From the NCBI GenBank assembly GCA_964370075.1, contig CAYJHC010000080.1:1-8946 (forward strand): a DNA stretch of 8,946 bases, read 5' to 3'. Position numbers and translations under genes: made by a program. The DNA is from CAYJHC01 sp964370075. GTDB lineage: Bacteria > Bacillota > Clostridia > Peptostreptococcales > Anaerovoracaceae. Each line of letters starts with the position of its first letter. The first letter of the stretch is position 1. The notes under the pieces were generated by a model. That model made no database searches and was not told where the DNA came from. It saw only the letters and a program-made list of their open reading frames with translations. Positions 1-5,762 of the stretch are shown one piece after another.

Positions 1-2
1 CA

Positions 3-347
3 ATGGAAGCAAAAGCAATTGCTAAATACGTAAAAATGTCTCCTATCAAGCTAAAGCCTGTTGCAGATTTAGTAAGAGGCAAAGACTTGGGCGAGGCACT
101 AACAATACTTAAATTCACACCAGGAAAAGGTGCTGAATGTGTTGAGAAAGTTGTAAAATCAGCTGCAGCAAATGCAGAGAACAACTTAGAACTAAATCCT
201 GATGAATTATATGTATCAAAGATTATAATCAATCAAGGACCAACAATGAAGAGATGGAGAGCAGGTGCTCAAGGTAGAGCATTCGTAATCCTAAAGAGAA
301 GTAGCCACATCACTGTGGAACTAAGCGACGAAAAGGAGGTTAAGTAA
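3..347 (+). CDS. rplV: 50S ribosomal protein L22
   Basis: L22 binds 23S rRNA early in large-subunit assembly, and its long beta-hairpin reaches into the wall of the peptide exit tunnel. The 114-residue product has the usual family length (E. coli 110). It shows the globular fold with the ADLVRGK segment (residues 21-27), the AxANAENN helix region (55-61), and the hairpin running from MKR (82-84) to KRSSHIT (98-104). The ATG at position 3 gives the expected MEAKAIA-type N-terminus, so the gene looks complete although its ribosome binding site lies left of the window. The stop TAA shares its last A with the rpsC start codon. The hairpin tip is less basic than in E. coli: residues 87, 88, 90, 94 and 95 are A, G, Q, F and V. 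Family assignment is secure; the effect of the tip changes is inference. Confidence 0.97.
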   Translation: MEAKAIAKYVKMSPIKLKPVADLVRGKDLGEALTILKFTPGKGAECVEKVVKSAAANAENNLELNPDELYVSKIIINQGPTMKRWRAGAQGRAFVILKRSSHITVELSDEKEVK

Positions 348-1228
348 TGGGTCAAAAAGTAAGTCCACACGGTCTCAGAGTCGGAGTAATTAAAGACTGG
401 GATTCAAAATGGTATGCAGACAAAAATTCATTTGCTGATTGCTTAATCGAAGACCAAAAGGTTAGAGAATTCGTAAAGAAAAAGCTATATGCAGCTGGAA
501 TTGCTAAAATCCTTATCGAAAGAAAAGGCGAAGCAGAAATCAAAATTATCATATTAACAGGAAGACCTGGAATGGTAATTGGAAAAGCTGGAGATGGAAT
601 AGATAAACTAAAAGCTGACTTAGTTAAACTAACAAAGAAAAATGTTGTTCTAGATATCAAAGAAGTAAGAAGAACAGAGCTAGATGCACAGCTTACTGCT
701 GAGAGCATTGCGGCAGCTCTTGAAAACAGAGTATCTTTTAGAAGAGCTATGAAACAAGCAATTGGAAGAACTATGAAAGCTAATGCAAAAGGAATTAAAG
801 TATTAGTATCAGGAAGATTAGGCGGAGCAGAAATCGCTAGAAGCGAAAAGTATAGCGAAGGAAACGTTCCTCTACACACATTAAGAGCTAACATTGATTA
901 TGGTTTCGCAGAAGCTGACACAACTTACGGAAAACTAGGTGTTAAAGTTTGGATTAACCACGGTGAAATTCTAGATAAAGGACTTAAGGGGCCTATTATC
1001 GAGGAAGAAAAGAAAGAGCGTGGTAAGAGAGACGGCGACAGGAGAAACAATAGAAGACAAGGCGACAGAAGGCCTAGAAGAGATAATGATAGGTCAAAAA
1101 GAGATGAAGCTCCTAAGGCACCAAAAGCAGTTAACCCAAGAGGAGTTAAAGCACCGGCACCTAAGGTAGAAGCGCCTGTAGTAGAAGAAGTAGTTGAAGC
1201 TAATGTAGAGGCTTCAGTAGAAGAATAG
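347..1228 (+). CDS. rpsC: 30S ribosomal protein S3 with long C-terminal extension
   Basis: S3 sits in the head of the small subunit at the mRNA entry channel and helps unwind mRNA. The N-terminus MGQKVSPHGLRVG is diagnostic. A type II KH domain carries its GxxG loop as G79-K-A-G82, and the C-terminal S3 domain (about 118-208) includes the basic FRRAMK stretch (131-136) that aligns with the E. coli helicase residues. The core ends near residue 215, as in typical S3 proteins of roughly 205-235 residues, but this product has 293. The extra 75-80 residues are basic at first (GDRR-type repeats, 226-252), then Pro/Ala/Lys-rich (255-275), then acidic (279-293). The start overlaps the rplV stop by one base and is served by AAAGGAGGT at 332-340. 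The tail stays in frame to a TAG stop with no sign of frameshift, so it appears genuine. Confidence 0.97.
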   Translation: MGQKVSPHGLRVGVIKDWDSKWYADKNSFADCLIEDQKVREFVKKKLYAAGIAKILIERKGEAEIKIIILTGRPGMVIGKAGDGIDKLKADLVKLTKKNVVLDIKEVRRTELDAQLTAESIAAALENRVSFRRAMKQAIGRTMKANAKGIKVLVSGRLGGAEIARSEKYSEGNVPLHTLRANIDYGFAEADTTYGKLGVKVWINHGEILDKGLKGPIIEEEKKERGKRDGDRRNNRRQGDRRPRRDNDRSKRDEAPKAPKAVNPRGVKAPAPKVEAPVVEEVVEANVEASVEE

Positions 1229-1249
1229 ACAACGGAAGGAGGGACGGCC

Positions 1250-1681
1250 ATGTTAATGCCGAAGCGTGTAAAGCGTAGAAGAGTTCACAGAGGCAGAATG
1301 AAGGGAAGAGCCACTAGAGGCAACCTAATAAGCCACGGTGAATTTGGGTTAATCGCCCAAGAGCCAGGATGGATCACTTCTAATCAAATAGAATCTGCGA
1401 GAATCGCGATGACGAGATCCGTTAAAAGAGGCGGAAAAGTATATATCAAGATTTTCCCACATAAGTCGGTAACTAAAAAGCCTGCCGAAGTGCGAATGGG
1501 ATCTGGTAAAGGTTCTCCAGAGTACTGGGTAGCAGTTGTAAAGCCTGGTAGAGTAATGTTTGAAATTGAGGGTGTAACTGAAGCTCAAGCAAGAGAAGCT
1601 ATGAGACTTGCTTCTCACAAGTTACCAGTTAAGTGTAAAATTGCCCAAAAAGGCCAAGAAGTAGAGGGTGGTGAAGCATAA
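1250..1681 (+). CDS. rplP: 50S ribosomal protein L16
   Basis: L16 binds 23S rRNA near the peptidyl transferase centre and the A-site tRNA elbow, and is a late-assembling protein needed for an active large subunit. At 143 residues it matches the family. Visible signatures are the N-terminal MLMPKRVKRRR followed by HRGRMKG, the central ARIAMTR (50-56) with KRGGKVYIKIFP (59-70), and the MGSGKGSPEYWVAVVKPGR segment (83-101). I chose the ATG at 1250 over the in-frame ATG at 1256 because many Firmicute L16 proteins begin MLMPKR or MLVPKR, and because GGAGG at 1238-1242 lies 7 bases upstream. It follows rpsC by 21 bases, and its TAA stop overlaps the rpmC ATG by one base. Family identity is certain. 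Confidence 0.97.
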   Translation: MLMPKRVKRRRVHRGRMKGRATRGNLISHGEFGLIAQEPGWITSNQIESARIAMTRSVKRGGKVYIKIFPHKSVTKKPAEVRMGSGKGSPEYWVAVVKPGRVMFEIEGVTEAQAREAMRLASHKLPVKCKIAQKGQEVEGGEA

Positions 1682-1887
1682 TGGAATTGAAAAAAATGAG
1701 AAATATGACAGAAATTGAGTTGAATGCTGAGCTGTTGAAGATGAAAAAGGATTTATTTAACCTTAGATTCCAACATGTTACAGGGCAACTTGAGAATCCT
1801 ATCAAGGTTAGAGATGCTAAGCGTAATATTGCTAGAATCAAAACTATCCTAAAGGAAAAAGAATTAGCTAGTGTTCAAGAAAAATAG
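1681..1887 (+). CDS. rpmC: 50S ribosomal protein L29
   Basis: L29 is a small helical-hairpin protein at the rim of the exit tunnel, beside L23, where it contributes to the docking area for trigger factor and the signal recognition particle. The 68-residue product has the family signature: KKDLFNLRFQHVTGQLENP (residues 22-40), then the second helix with RDAKRNIARIKTI. The start shares a base with the rplP stop (TAATG), and a Shine-Dalgarno-like GGTGGTGA at 1667-1674 lies inside the rplP 3' end, so translation is probably coupled to rplP. A methionine at codon 6 is a possible alternative start, but the upstream ATG aligns better with family N-termini. The stop is TAG, 15 bases before rpsQ. Confidence 0.96.
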   Translation: MELKKMRNMTEIELNAELLKMKKDLFNLRFQHVTGQLENPIKVRDAKRNIARIKTILKEKELASVQEK

Positions 1888-1902
1888 AAAGGAGGATGAA
1901 CT

Positions 1903-2163
1903 ATGGCGATTGAAAGGAATAGAAGAAAGTCAAGAGTTGGCATGGTAGTTAGTGACAAAATGGAAAAGACCATCGTTGTTGCCCTGGAAGATTCGGCAAG
2001 GCATTCTCTTTATGGGAAAGCTGTAAAAAGAACTAAAAAGGTAAAAGCCCACGATGAAGAAAACACATGCGATATTGGCGATAAAGTTAGAATTATGGAA
2101 ACAAAACCATTGTCTAAGGACAAAAGATGGAGACTTGTTGAAATAGTAGAGAAAGTTAAGTAA
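1903..2163 (+). CDS. rpsQ: 30S ribosomal protein S17
   Basis: S17 is a primary binding protein of the 16S rRNA 5' domain and has an OB fold with a long basic loop. At 86 residues it is the normal length. The N-terminal RNRRKSRVGMVVSDKMEKT, the LYGKAVKRTKK loop (37-46), the AHDEEN turn (49-54) and the C-terminal GDKVRIMETKPLS (59-71) are all recognisable family features. GGAGG at 1891-1895 precedes the ATG by 7 bases, giving the expected start. The gene lies in the canonical rpmC-rpsQ-rplN order; its TAA stop runs directly into the rplN ribosome binding site (TAAGGAGG). Nothing is unusual apart from a Ser in the HSLYGK motif where HPLYGK is common. Confidence 0.97.
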   Translation: MAIERNRRKSRVGMVVSDKMEKTIVVALEDSARHSLYGKAVKRTKKVKAHDEENTCDIGDKVRIMETKPLSKDKRWRLVEIVEKVK

Positions 2164-2177
2164 GGAGGCGCGCGACA

Positions 2178-2546
2178 ATGATTCAAACTGAAACTAGACT
2201 GAGAGTCGCTGACAACTCCGGAGCAAAAGAGCTTCTTTGCATCAGAATACTTGGTGGTACAGGAAGAAAGTATGCTCATATTGGAGATGTTATCGTTTGC
2301 GCCGTAAAAGATGCTTCACCTGGTGGCGTAGTAAAAAAAGGTGAGGTTGTAAGAGCTGTTGTAGTTAGAACAAAAACAGGTGCTAGAAGAAATGACGGCA
2401 GCTATGTAAAGTTCGACCAAAATGCGGCAGTAATTATTAAAGAAGATATGAATCCACAAGGAACTCGTATTTTCGGACCAGTTGCAAGAGAGCTTAGAGA
2501 TGCAGGATTTATGAAGATTGTTTCTCTAGCACCAGAAGTTCTATAG
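2178..2546 (+). CDS. rplN: 50S ribosomal protein L14
   Basis: L14 is a beta-barrel protein on the interface face of the large subunit, where it takes part in bridges to 16S rRNA and is the docking point of the silencing factor RsfS. The 122-residue length is the bacterial norm. The sequence is typical throughout: MIQTETRLRVADNSGAKE at the N-terminus, IGDVIVCAVKDA (35-46), VVRTKTGARRNDGSYVKFD (62-80), NAAVII (82-87) and RIFGPVARELRD (97-108). GGAGG at 2164-2168 lies 9 bases before the ATG. The TAG stop is embedded in the Shine-Dalgarno of rplX (CTATAGGAGG), so termination here and initiation downstream happen on the same few bases. Confidence 0.98.
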   Translation: MIQTETRLRVADNSGAKELLCIRILGGTGRKYAHIGDVIVCAVKDASPGGVVKKGEVVRAVVVRTKTGARRNDGSYVKFDQNAAVIIKEDMNPQGTRIFGPVARELRDAGFMKIVSLAPEVL

Positions 2547-2556
2547 GAGGTACAGA

Positions 2557-2862
2557 ATGCATATCAAAAAGAATGACATGGTAGTAGTACTTACTGGTAA
2601 GGACAAAGGTAAGACTGGTAAAGTACTAAAGGTAATGCCAAAAAGTGATCAAGTCCTTGTTGAAAAAATCAACATGCAGACTAAGCATCAAAAACAAACA
2701 AGAACAGCTGCTGCTGAAATTAGACACCAAGAAGGTCCACTTCACATTTCTAATGTAATGCTAGTTGATAGCAAGACAAAAAAAGGAACAAGAGTTGGAA
2801 CTAAAATAGAAGGTGACAAAAAAGTTAGAGTTTCAAAAGCTAGTGGCGAAGTAATTAAATAA
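2557..2862 (+). CDS. rplX: 50S ribosomal protein L24
   Basis: L24 is an assembly initiator of the large subunit that binds the 5' end of 23S rRNA and lies near the exit tunnel opening. The 101-residue product carries an N-terminal KOW motif (about residues 6-32, with VVVLTGKDKGKTGKVLKV), followed by EKINMQTKHQKQ (37-46), where many homologues have GVNMVKKH. The conserved EGPLHISNVMLVD (59-71) precedes a lysine-rich C-terminus. AGGAGG (2545-2550) overlaps the rplN stop and is 6 bases from the ATG. The gene ends in TAA, 17 bases before the TTG start of rplE. Identification is secure from both sequence and gene order. Confidence 0.96.
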   Translation: MHIKKNDMVVVLTGKDKGKTGKVLKVMPKSDQVLVEKINMQTKHQKQTRTAAAEIRHQEGPLHISNVMLVDSKTKKGTRVGTKIEGDKKVRVSKASGEVIK

Positions 2863-2863
2863 G

Positions 2864-2873
2864 AAAGGAGGAG
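2864..2873 (+). promoter_or_regulatory. Strong ribosome binding site fixing the TTG start of rplE
   Basis: The sequence AAAGGAGGAG is a near-perfect Shine-Dalgarno placed about 8 bases before the TTG at 2880. It is the main sequence evidence that rplE starts at TTG, and it may compensate for the weaker start codon. Confidence 0.8.
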
Positions 2874-2879
2874 ACGATT

Positions 2880-3422
2880 TTGACAGCAAGATTAAAGGAA
2901 ACTTATAAAAATGAAGTATTCAATGGATTAATGGAGCACTTCAAGTATGGGAATGTGATGGAAGTTCCTAAGTTAGAAAAAGTTACAATTAATATTGGAC
3001 TAGGTGAAGCTAAGGAAAATTCAAAGGCAATGGATGTTGCAGTAGGTGAGCTTGCAATTATTGCAGGACAAGCTCCTGTAATTACTAGAGCAAAGAAATC
3101 TATAGCAAACTTTAAAGTAAGACAAGGTATGCCAGTAGGAACAAAGGTTACTTTAAGAGGCGAAAAAATGTATGAATTTGTAGATAAATTCTTCAACATC
3201 GCTCTTCCTAGAGTAAGAGATTTCAAGGGTGTAAGTAACAATTCATTTGATGGTAGAGGAAATTACTCTATGGGTATCAAAGAGCAACTTATTTTCCCTG
3301 AAATCAATTATGATCAGGTGGATAAAGTAAAAGGTATGAATATAGTGTTTACAACAACGGCTAAAACAGACGAAGAAGCAGCAATGCTACTAAAGCTGTT
3401 AGGTATGCCGTTCGAAAAATAG
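2880..3422 (+). CDS. rplE: 50S ribosomal protein L5, TTG start
   Basis: L5 binds 5S rRNA in the central protuberance together with L18 and contacts the P-site tRNA. The 180-residue product is full length and carries the L5 signature KLEKVTINIGLGEA (31-44), then ITRAKKSIANFKVRQG (68-83), then LPRVRDFKGVSN (109-120) and GRGNYSMGIKEQLIFPEI (125-142). It starts with TTG at 2880, the only non-ATG start in the window. The choice rests on the MTARLKE N-terminus shared with homologues and on GGAGG at 2867-2871, 8 bases upstream. The nearest in-frame ATG lies 11 codons in, would remove conserved residues, and lacks a good binding site. The stop TAG is fused to the rpsN Shine-Dalgarno. Confidence 0.97.
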   Translation: MTARLKETYKNEVFNGLMEHFKYGNVMEVPKLEKVTINIGLGEAKENSKAMDVAVGELAIIAGQAPVITRAKKSIANFKVRQGMPVGTKVTLRGEKMYEFVDKFFNIALPRVRDFKGVSNNSFDGRGNYSMGIKEQLIFPEINYDQVDKVKGMNIVFTTTAKTDEEAAMLLKLLGMPFEK

Positions 3423-3431
3423 GAGGGAAAC

Positions 3432-3617
3432 ATGGCAAAAACATCTCTCAAAGTTAAACAGCAAAGAAAACCTAAGTTTTCTACAAGAGCATATACACGT
3501 TGTAGATTATGTGGTAGACCACATTCTGTACTTAGAAAATATGGAATATGCCGAATCTGTTTCAGAGAACTTGCTTACAAAGGTGAAATACCTGGTGTTA
3601 AAAAAGCAAGCTGGTAA
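3432..3617 (+). CDS. rpsN: 30S ribosomal protein S14, zinc-binding short form (type Z)
   Basis: S14 lies in the head of the small subunit beside S3 and S10 and is needed for late assembly and A-site function. At 61 residues it is the short form common in Firmicutes, with a zinc ribbon whose ligands are visible as C24-RL-C27 and C40-RI-C43. The ending GxxPGVKKASW is the typical C-terminus. GGAGG at 3422-3426 overlaps the rplE TAG stop and lies 5 bases before the ATG. Many Firmicutes keep a second, cysteine-free S14 elsewhere, switched on by Zur when zinc is scarce; whether this genome has one cannot be seen here. A 57-base gap to rpsH, the longest in the window, follows. Confidence 0.98.
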   Translation: MAKTSLKVKQQRKPKFSTRAYTRCRLCGRPHSVLRKYGICRICFRELAYKGEIPGVKKASW

Positions 3618-3674
3618 AAGAATATTGCAAGGTTTTCCAAGTGAAAAAACCAGCAGTGAAAGGAGTAAAAAGTA
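3618..3674 (+). other. rpsN-rpsH spacer with a weak hairpin
   Basis: This 57-base spacer is the longest gap in the window. GGTTTT (3631-3636) can pair with AAAACC (3646-3651) around a 9-base loop. The stem is A+T-rich with only two G-C pairs, and no T-run follows it, so it does not look like an intrinsic terminator. AAAGGAG at about 3659-3665 is the rpsH ribosome binding site, 9 bases before the ATG. No convincing promoter is present: a TTGCAA at 3625-3630 has no matching -10 box at the right distance. The spacer might act as a small RNA-processing or regulatory element, but nothing in it demonstrates that. Confidence 0.3.
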
Positions 3675-4091
3675 ATGACAATGACAGATCCTATAGCGGA
3701 TATGCTAACGAGAATCAGAAATGCCAATACTGTAGCCCACGAAACAGTTGACGTACCGGCTTCTAAAATGAAGAAAGCTATTGCGGGAATACTAGTGGAA
3801 GAAGGATACATCGGTGGTTACGATGTAATCGAAGAAGGTGAAGAGCCTGGGGTTACAAAACAAGGGCTAATCAGAATCAAAATGAAATATGGTGCTGATA
3901 AAGAAAGAGTTATAACTGGAATCAAGAAGATTTCAAAGCCAGGACTAAAAGTTTATGCTAAGGCTGATGAAGTACCAAGAGTACTAGGCGGTTTAGGCAT
4001 AGCAATTGTTTCTACATCAAGTGGGGTAATCACTGATAAAGAAGCGAGAAAATTAGGAGTTGGTGGAGAAGTTATTTGTTGGGTATGGTAG
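3675..4091 (+). CDS. rpsH: 30S ribosomal protein S8
   Basis: S8 is a primary binder of the 16S rRNA central domain (helix 21), and in E. coli it also represses the spc operon by binding its mRNA near rplE. The 138-residue product is slightly longer than the usual 130-132, with a modest insertion in the loop around EEGEEPGV (53-60). The N-terminal MTMTDPIADMLTRIRNA and the C-terminal signature IVSTSSGVITDKEARK (111-126), followed by GVGGEVICWVW, are clear. The ATG at 3675 is preferred over the one at 3681 because family members commonly start MTMTDPI or MTDPI and AAGGAG is well spaced from it. The TAG stop runs into the rplF binding site (TAGGAGG). Confidence 0.97.
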   Translation: MTMTDPIADMLTRIRNANTVAHETVDVPASKMKKAIAGILVEEGYIGGYDVIEEGEEPGVTKQGLIRIKMKYGADKERVITGIKKISKPGLKVYAKADEVPRVLGGLGIAIVSTSSGVITDKEARKLGVGGEVICWVW

Positions 4092-4103
4092 GAGGAATAG
4101 ACT

Positions 4104-4649
4104 ATGTCAAGAATTGGATTAAAACCAATTAGCATTCCTGCCGGAGTAGAAATTACAGTTGGAAATAAAAATGTAATAACTGTAAAAGGCCCAAAAGGAG
4201 AGCTAACACAAGATATTAGTAACTTAATTACAGTTACAATAGAAGATGCTACTGCTACTTTTTCAAGAAAAGGTGATAGCAAAAATGAAAAAGCTCAACA
4301 CGGATTAGCAAGAGCACTAGTTGCAAACATGATCATTGGAGTAACAGAAGGTTACGAAAAAAGATTAGAGCTAAACGGAGTTGGATACAAGGCTGATAAA
4401 AAGGGAAATACTCTACATATGAATTTAGGATTTTCTCATCCAGTTGAAATGGTTGACCCAGATGGTATTACAACTGAGACACCAGAACAAACTGTAGTAC
4501 TTGTAAAAGGAATAGATAAAGCGATTGTAGGAAACTACGCAGCTAATATTCGTGCATTGAGAAAGCCAGAGCCATATAAAGGTAAAGGAATTAAATATGC
4601 AGGCGAGCAAATAAGACGTAAGGAAGGAAAAGCTGGTACAAAAGCTTAG
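4104..4649 (+). CDS. rplF: 50S ribosomal protein L6
   Basis: L6 lies near the GTPase-associated centre of the large subunit, close to the sarcin-ricin loop where elongation factors dock. The product has 181 residues, as expected (about 178-180), with two copies of the L6 alpha/beta fold. It begins MSRIGLKPI, has VTVKGPKGEL-type residues at 25-34, the second-domain start LELNGVGYKA (88-97), and the signature KPEPYKGKGIKY (154-165) before a lysine-rich end. GGAGG at 4091-4095, overlapping the rpsH stop, lies 8 bases from the ATG. The downstream gap to rplR is 13 bases. There is nothing unusual in it. Confidence 0.98.
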   Translation: MSRIGLKPISIPAGVEITVGNKNVITVKGPKGELTQDISNLITVTIEDATATFSRKGDSKNEKAQHGLARALVANMIIGVTEGYEKRLELNGVGYKADKKGNTLHMNLGFSHPVEMVDPDGITTETPEQTVVLVKGIDKAIVGNYAANIRALRKPEPYKGKGIKYAGEQIRRKEGKAGTKA

Positions 4650-4662
4650 AAAGGAGTAGAAC

Positions 4663-5028
4663 ATGGCAAAAGATAGTAAAACAGCAAAACGTGTTGCAAG
4701 ACACAAAAGAGTAAGACAGAATTTGCACGGAACTCCTGAGAAGCCAAGATTGTGCGTTTTCAGAAGTCTTAAAAATATGTCTGCTCAAATTATTGACGAC
4801 GTTTCAGGTGTTACATTAGTATCAGCATCTACATTGGATAAAGAGCTAAAAGAAACAATCACAAACGGTGGAAATAAAGAGGCTGCTAAGCAAGTTGGAG
4901 AACTACTTGCTAAGAGAGCTGTAGCAAAGGGTATAGAAGTAGTTGCTTTTGATAGAGGCGGATTTATATACCACGGAAGAGTTAAAGAGTTAGCTGACGG
5001 AGCGAGATCCGGCGGTCTTAAGTTCTAA
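4663..5028 (+). CDS. rplR: 50S ribosomal protein L18
   Basis: L18 binds 5S rRNA with L5 and attaches it to the central protuberance. The 121-residue protein has the expected basic N-terminal arm (residues 1-30, rich in Lys/Arg), then RLCVFRSLKNMSAQIIDD (29-46), and the highly conserved AFDRGGFIYHGRVKELADG block (95-113) ending GGLKF. AAGGAG at 4651-4656 is 6 bases from the ATG. The stop is TAA, and 18 bases separate it from rpsE. Start, length and gene order all match Firmicute homologues, so confidence is high. Confidence 0.98.
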   Translation: MAKDSKTAKRVARHKRVRQNLHGTPEKPRLCVFRSLKNMSAQIIDDVSGVTLVSASTLDKELKETITNGGNKEAAKQVGELLAKRAVAKGIEVVAFDRGGFIYHGRVKELADGARSGGLKF

Positions 5029-5046
5029 CAGGGAGGATACAATAGA

Positions 5047-5550
5047 ATGTTCAAAAAAATAGATGCATCCAAGCTAGAATTAAAAGAGACTATCGTAAAC
5101 ATCAGAAGAGTAGCAAAGACTGTTAAAGGTGGTAGAAACATGCGTTTCAGCGTAACAGTAGTTGTTGGAGATGGTGAAGGTCACGTTGGCGTAGGTCTTG
5201 GAAAAGCTCAGGAAATTCCTGAAGCAGTAAGAAAAGCTACAGAGGATGCAAAGAAAAATTTAATTTTCGTTCCAACAGTAGGAACAACAATTCCACACAG
5301 AAATCTTGGAATCTTTGGTGCAGGAAGGGTATTATTAATGCCAGCTGCTGAAGGTACAGGAGTTATCGCAGGTTCATCAGTACGTACAGTATTAGAATCA
5401 GCAGGAATAAAAGATATCAGAGCAAAGTCAATCGGTTCTAATAACACAGGAAACATGGCTTATGCAACAATAGCAGGATTAAAATCTCTAATGACAGTAG
5501 AAAAAGTTGCTAATCTTAGAGGTAAAACTAAAGAAGAAATTTTAGGATAG
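5047..5550 (+). CDS. rpsE: 30S ribosomal protein S5
   Basis: S5 lies at the mRNA entry tunnel next to S3 and S4 and influences decoding accuracy; its N-terminal loop is where spectinomycin-resistance changes occur. The 167-residue protein has the double-stranded-RNA-binding-like N-terminal domain with VAKTVKGGR (22-30) and VVGDGEGHVGVGLGKA (39-54), then the C-terminal domain with AEGTGVIAG (101-109) and LRGKTKEEILG at the end. GGAGG at 5032-5036 is 10 bases from the ATG. Some normally invariant spots differ: IAGSSVRTVLE (107-117) where IAGGPVRAVLE is usual, PHRNLGIFG (83-91) where PHEVIGRFG is common, and NNTGNM (132-137) where NNPxN is common. The reading frame is intact, so these are substitutions rather than damage. 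Confidence 0.97.
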   Translation: MFKKIDASKLELKETIVNIRRVAKTVKGGRNMRFSVTVVVGDGEGHVGVGLGKAQEIPEAVRKATEDAKKNLIFVPTVGTTIPHRNLGIFGAGRVLLMPAAEGTGVIAGSSVRTVLESAGIKDIRAKSIGSNNTGNMAYATIAGLKSLMTVEKVANLRGKTKEEILG

Positions 5551-5563
5551 GAGGAGAGTTGAT

Positions 5564-5746
5564 ATGGCAAAAATGTTGAAAATAACTTTAACGAAAAGCA
5601 CAATTGGCGCTTCCCCTAAACAAAGAAAAGTTGTAGAAGCGTTAGGTTTAAAGAAGGTAAATAATTCAGTGGAACTAATTGATAGCCCTGTTACCAGAGG
5701 AGCAGTTAACAAAGTTGCTCACCTTCTTACCGTAGAAGAACTGTAA
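5564..5746 (+). CDS. rpmD: 50S ribosomal protein L30
   Basis: L30 is a small two-helix, three-strand protein of the large subunit that binds 23S rRNA. The 60-residue product starts MAKMLKITLTKSTIGASPKQRK and continues with EALGLKKVNNSVEL (25-38), SPVTRGAVNKVAHLL (41-55), the normal L30 pattern (IG..KQR..v.aLGL.k...v...d.p..rG.i.kv.hlv). GGAGG at 5550-5554, overlapping the rpsE TAG stop, lies 9 bases before the ATG. The gene is followed by rplO after 16 bases, as in most bacteria that retain L30. Confidence 0.97.
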   Translation: MAKMLKITLTKSTIGASPKQRKVVEALGLKKVNNSVELIDSPVTRGAVNKVAHLLTVEEL

Positions 5747-5762
5747 GAGAGGAGGTACGTTA

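Noticed and set aside
352..894. Open frame of 180 codons on the minus strand opposite rpsC
   Set aside because: It lies wholly antisense to the conserved S3 core, has no ribosome binding site that I can see, and its low-complexity Ser/Leu/Phe/Ile-rich translation matches the complement of AGA/GAA/AAA-rich coding sequence.
1034..1070. GGCGACAG direct repeat in rpsC as a possible mobile or recombination site
   Set aside because: The two copies (1034 and 1061) simply encode the repeated Gly-Asp-Arg unit in the S3 tail, with no flanking structure.
925..1251. Open frame of 108 codons on the minus strand opposite the S3 tail
   Set aside because: Its Ser/Leu/Pro/Thr-rich product is the complement of the charged, repetitive S3 tail codons. 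No family resemblance or initiation signal is visible.
3625..3660. Possible internal promoter in the rpsN-rpsH spacer
   Set aside because: TTGCAA at 3625-3630 resembles a -35 box, but the sequence 16-18 bases downstream (around 3647-3654) is not similar to TATAAT.
3631..3660. Possible intrinsic terminator after rpsN
   Set aside because: The stem is six pairs with only two G-C and is followed by a purine-rich stretch, not a T-run; the operon continues directly.
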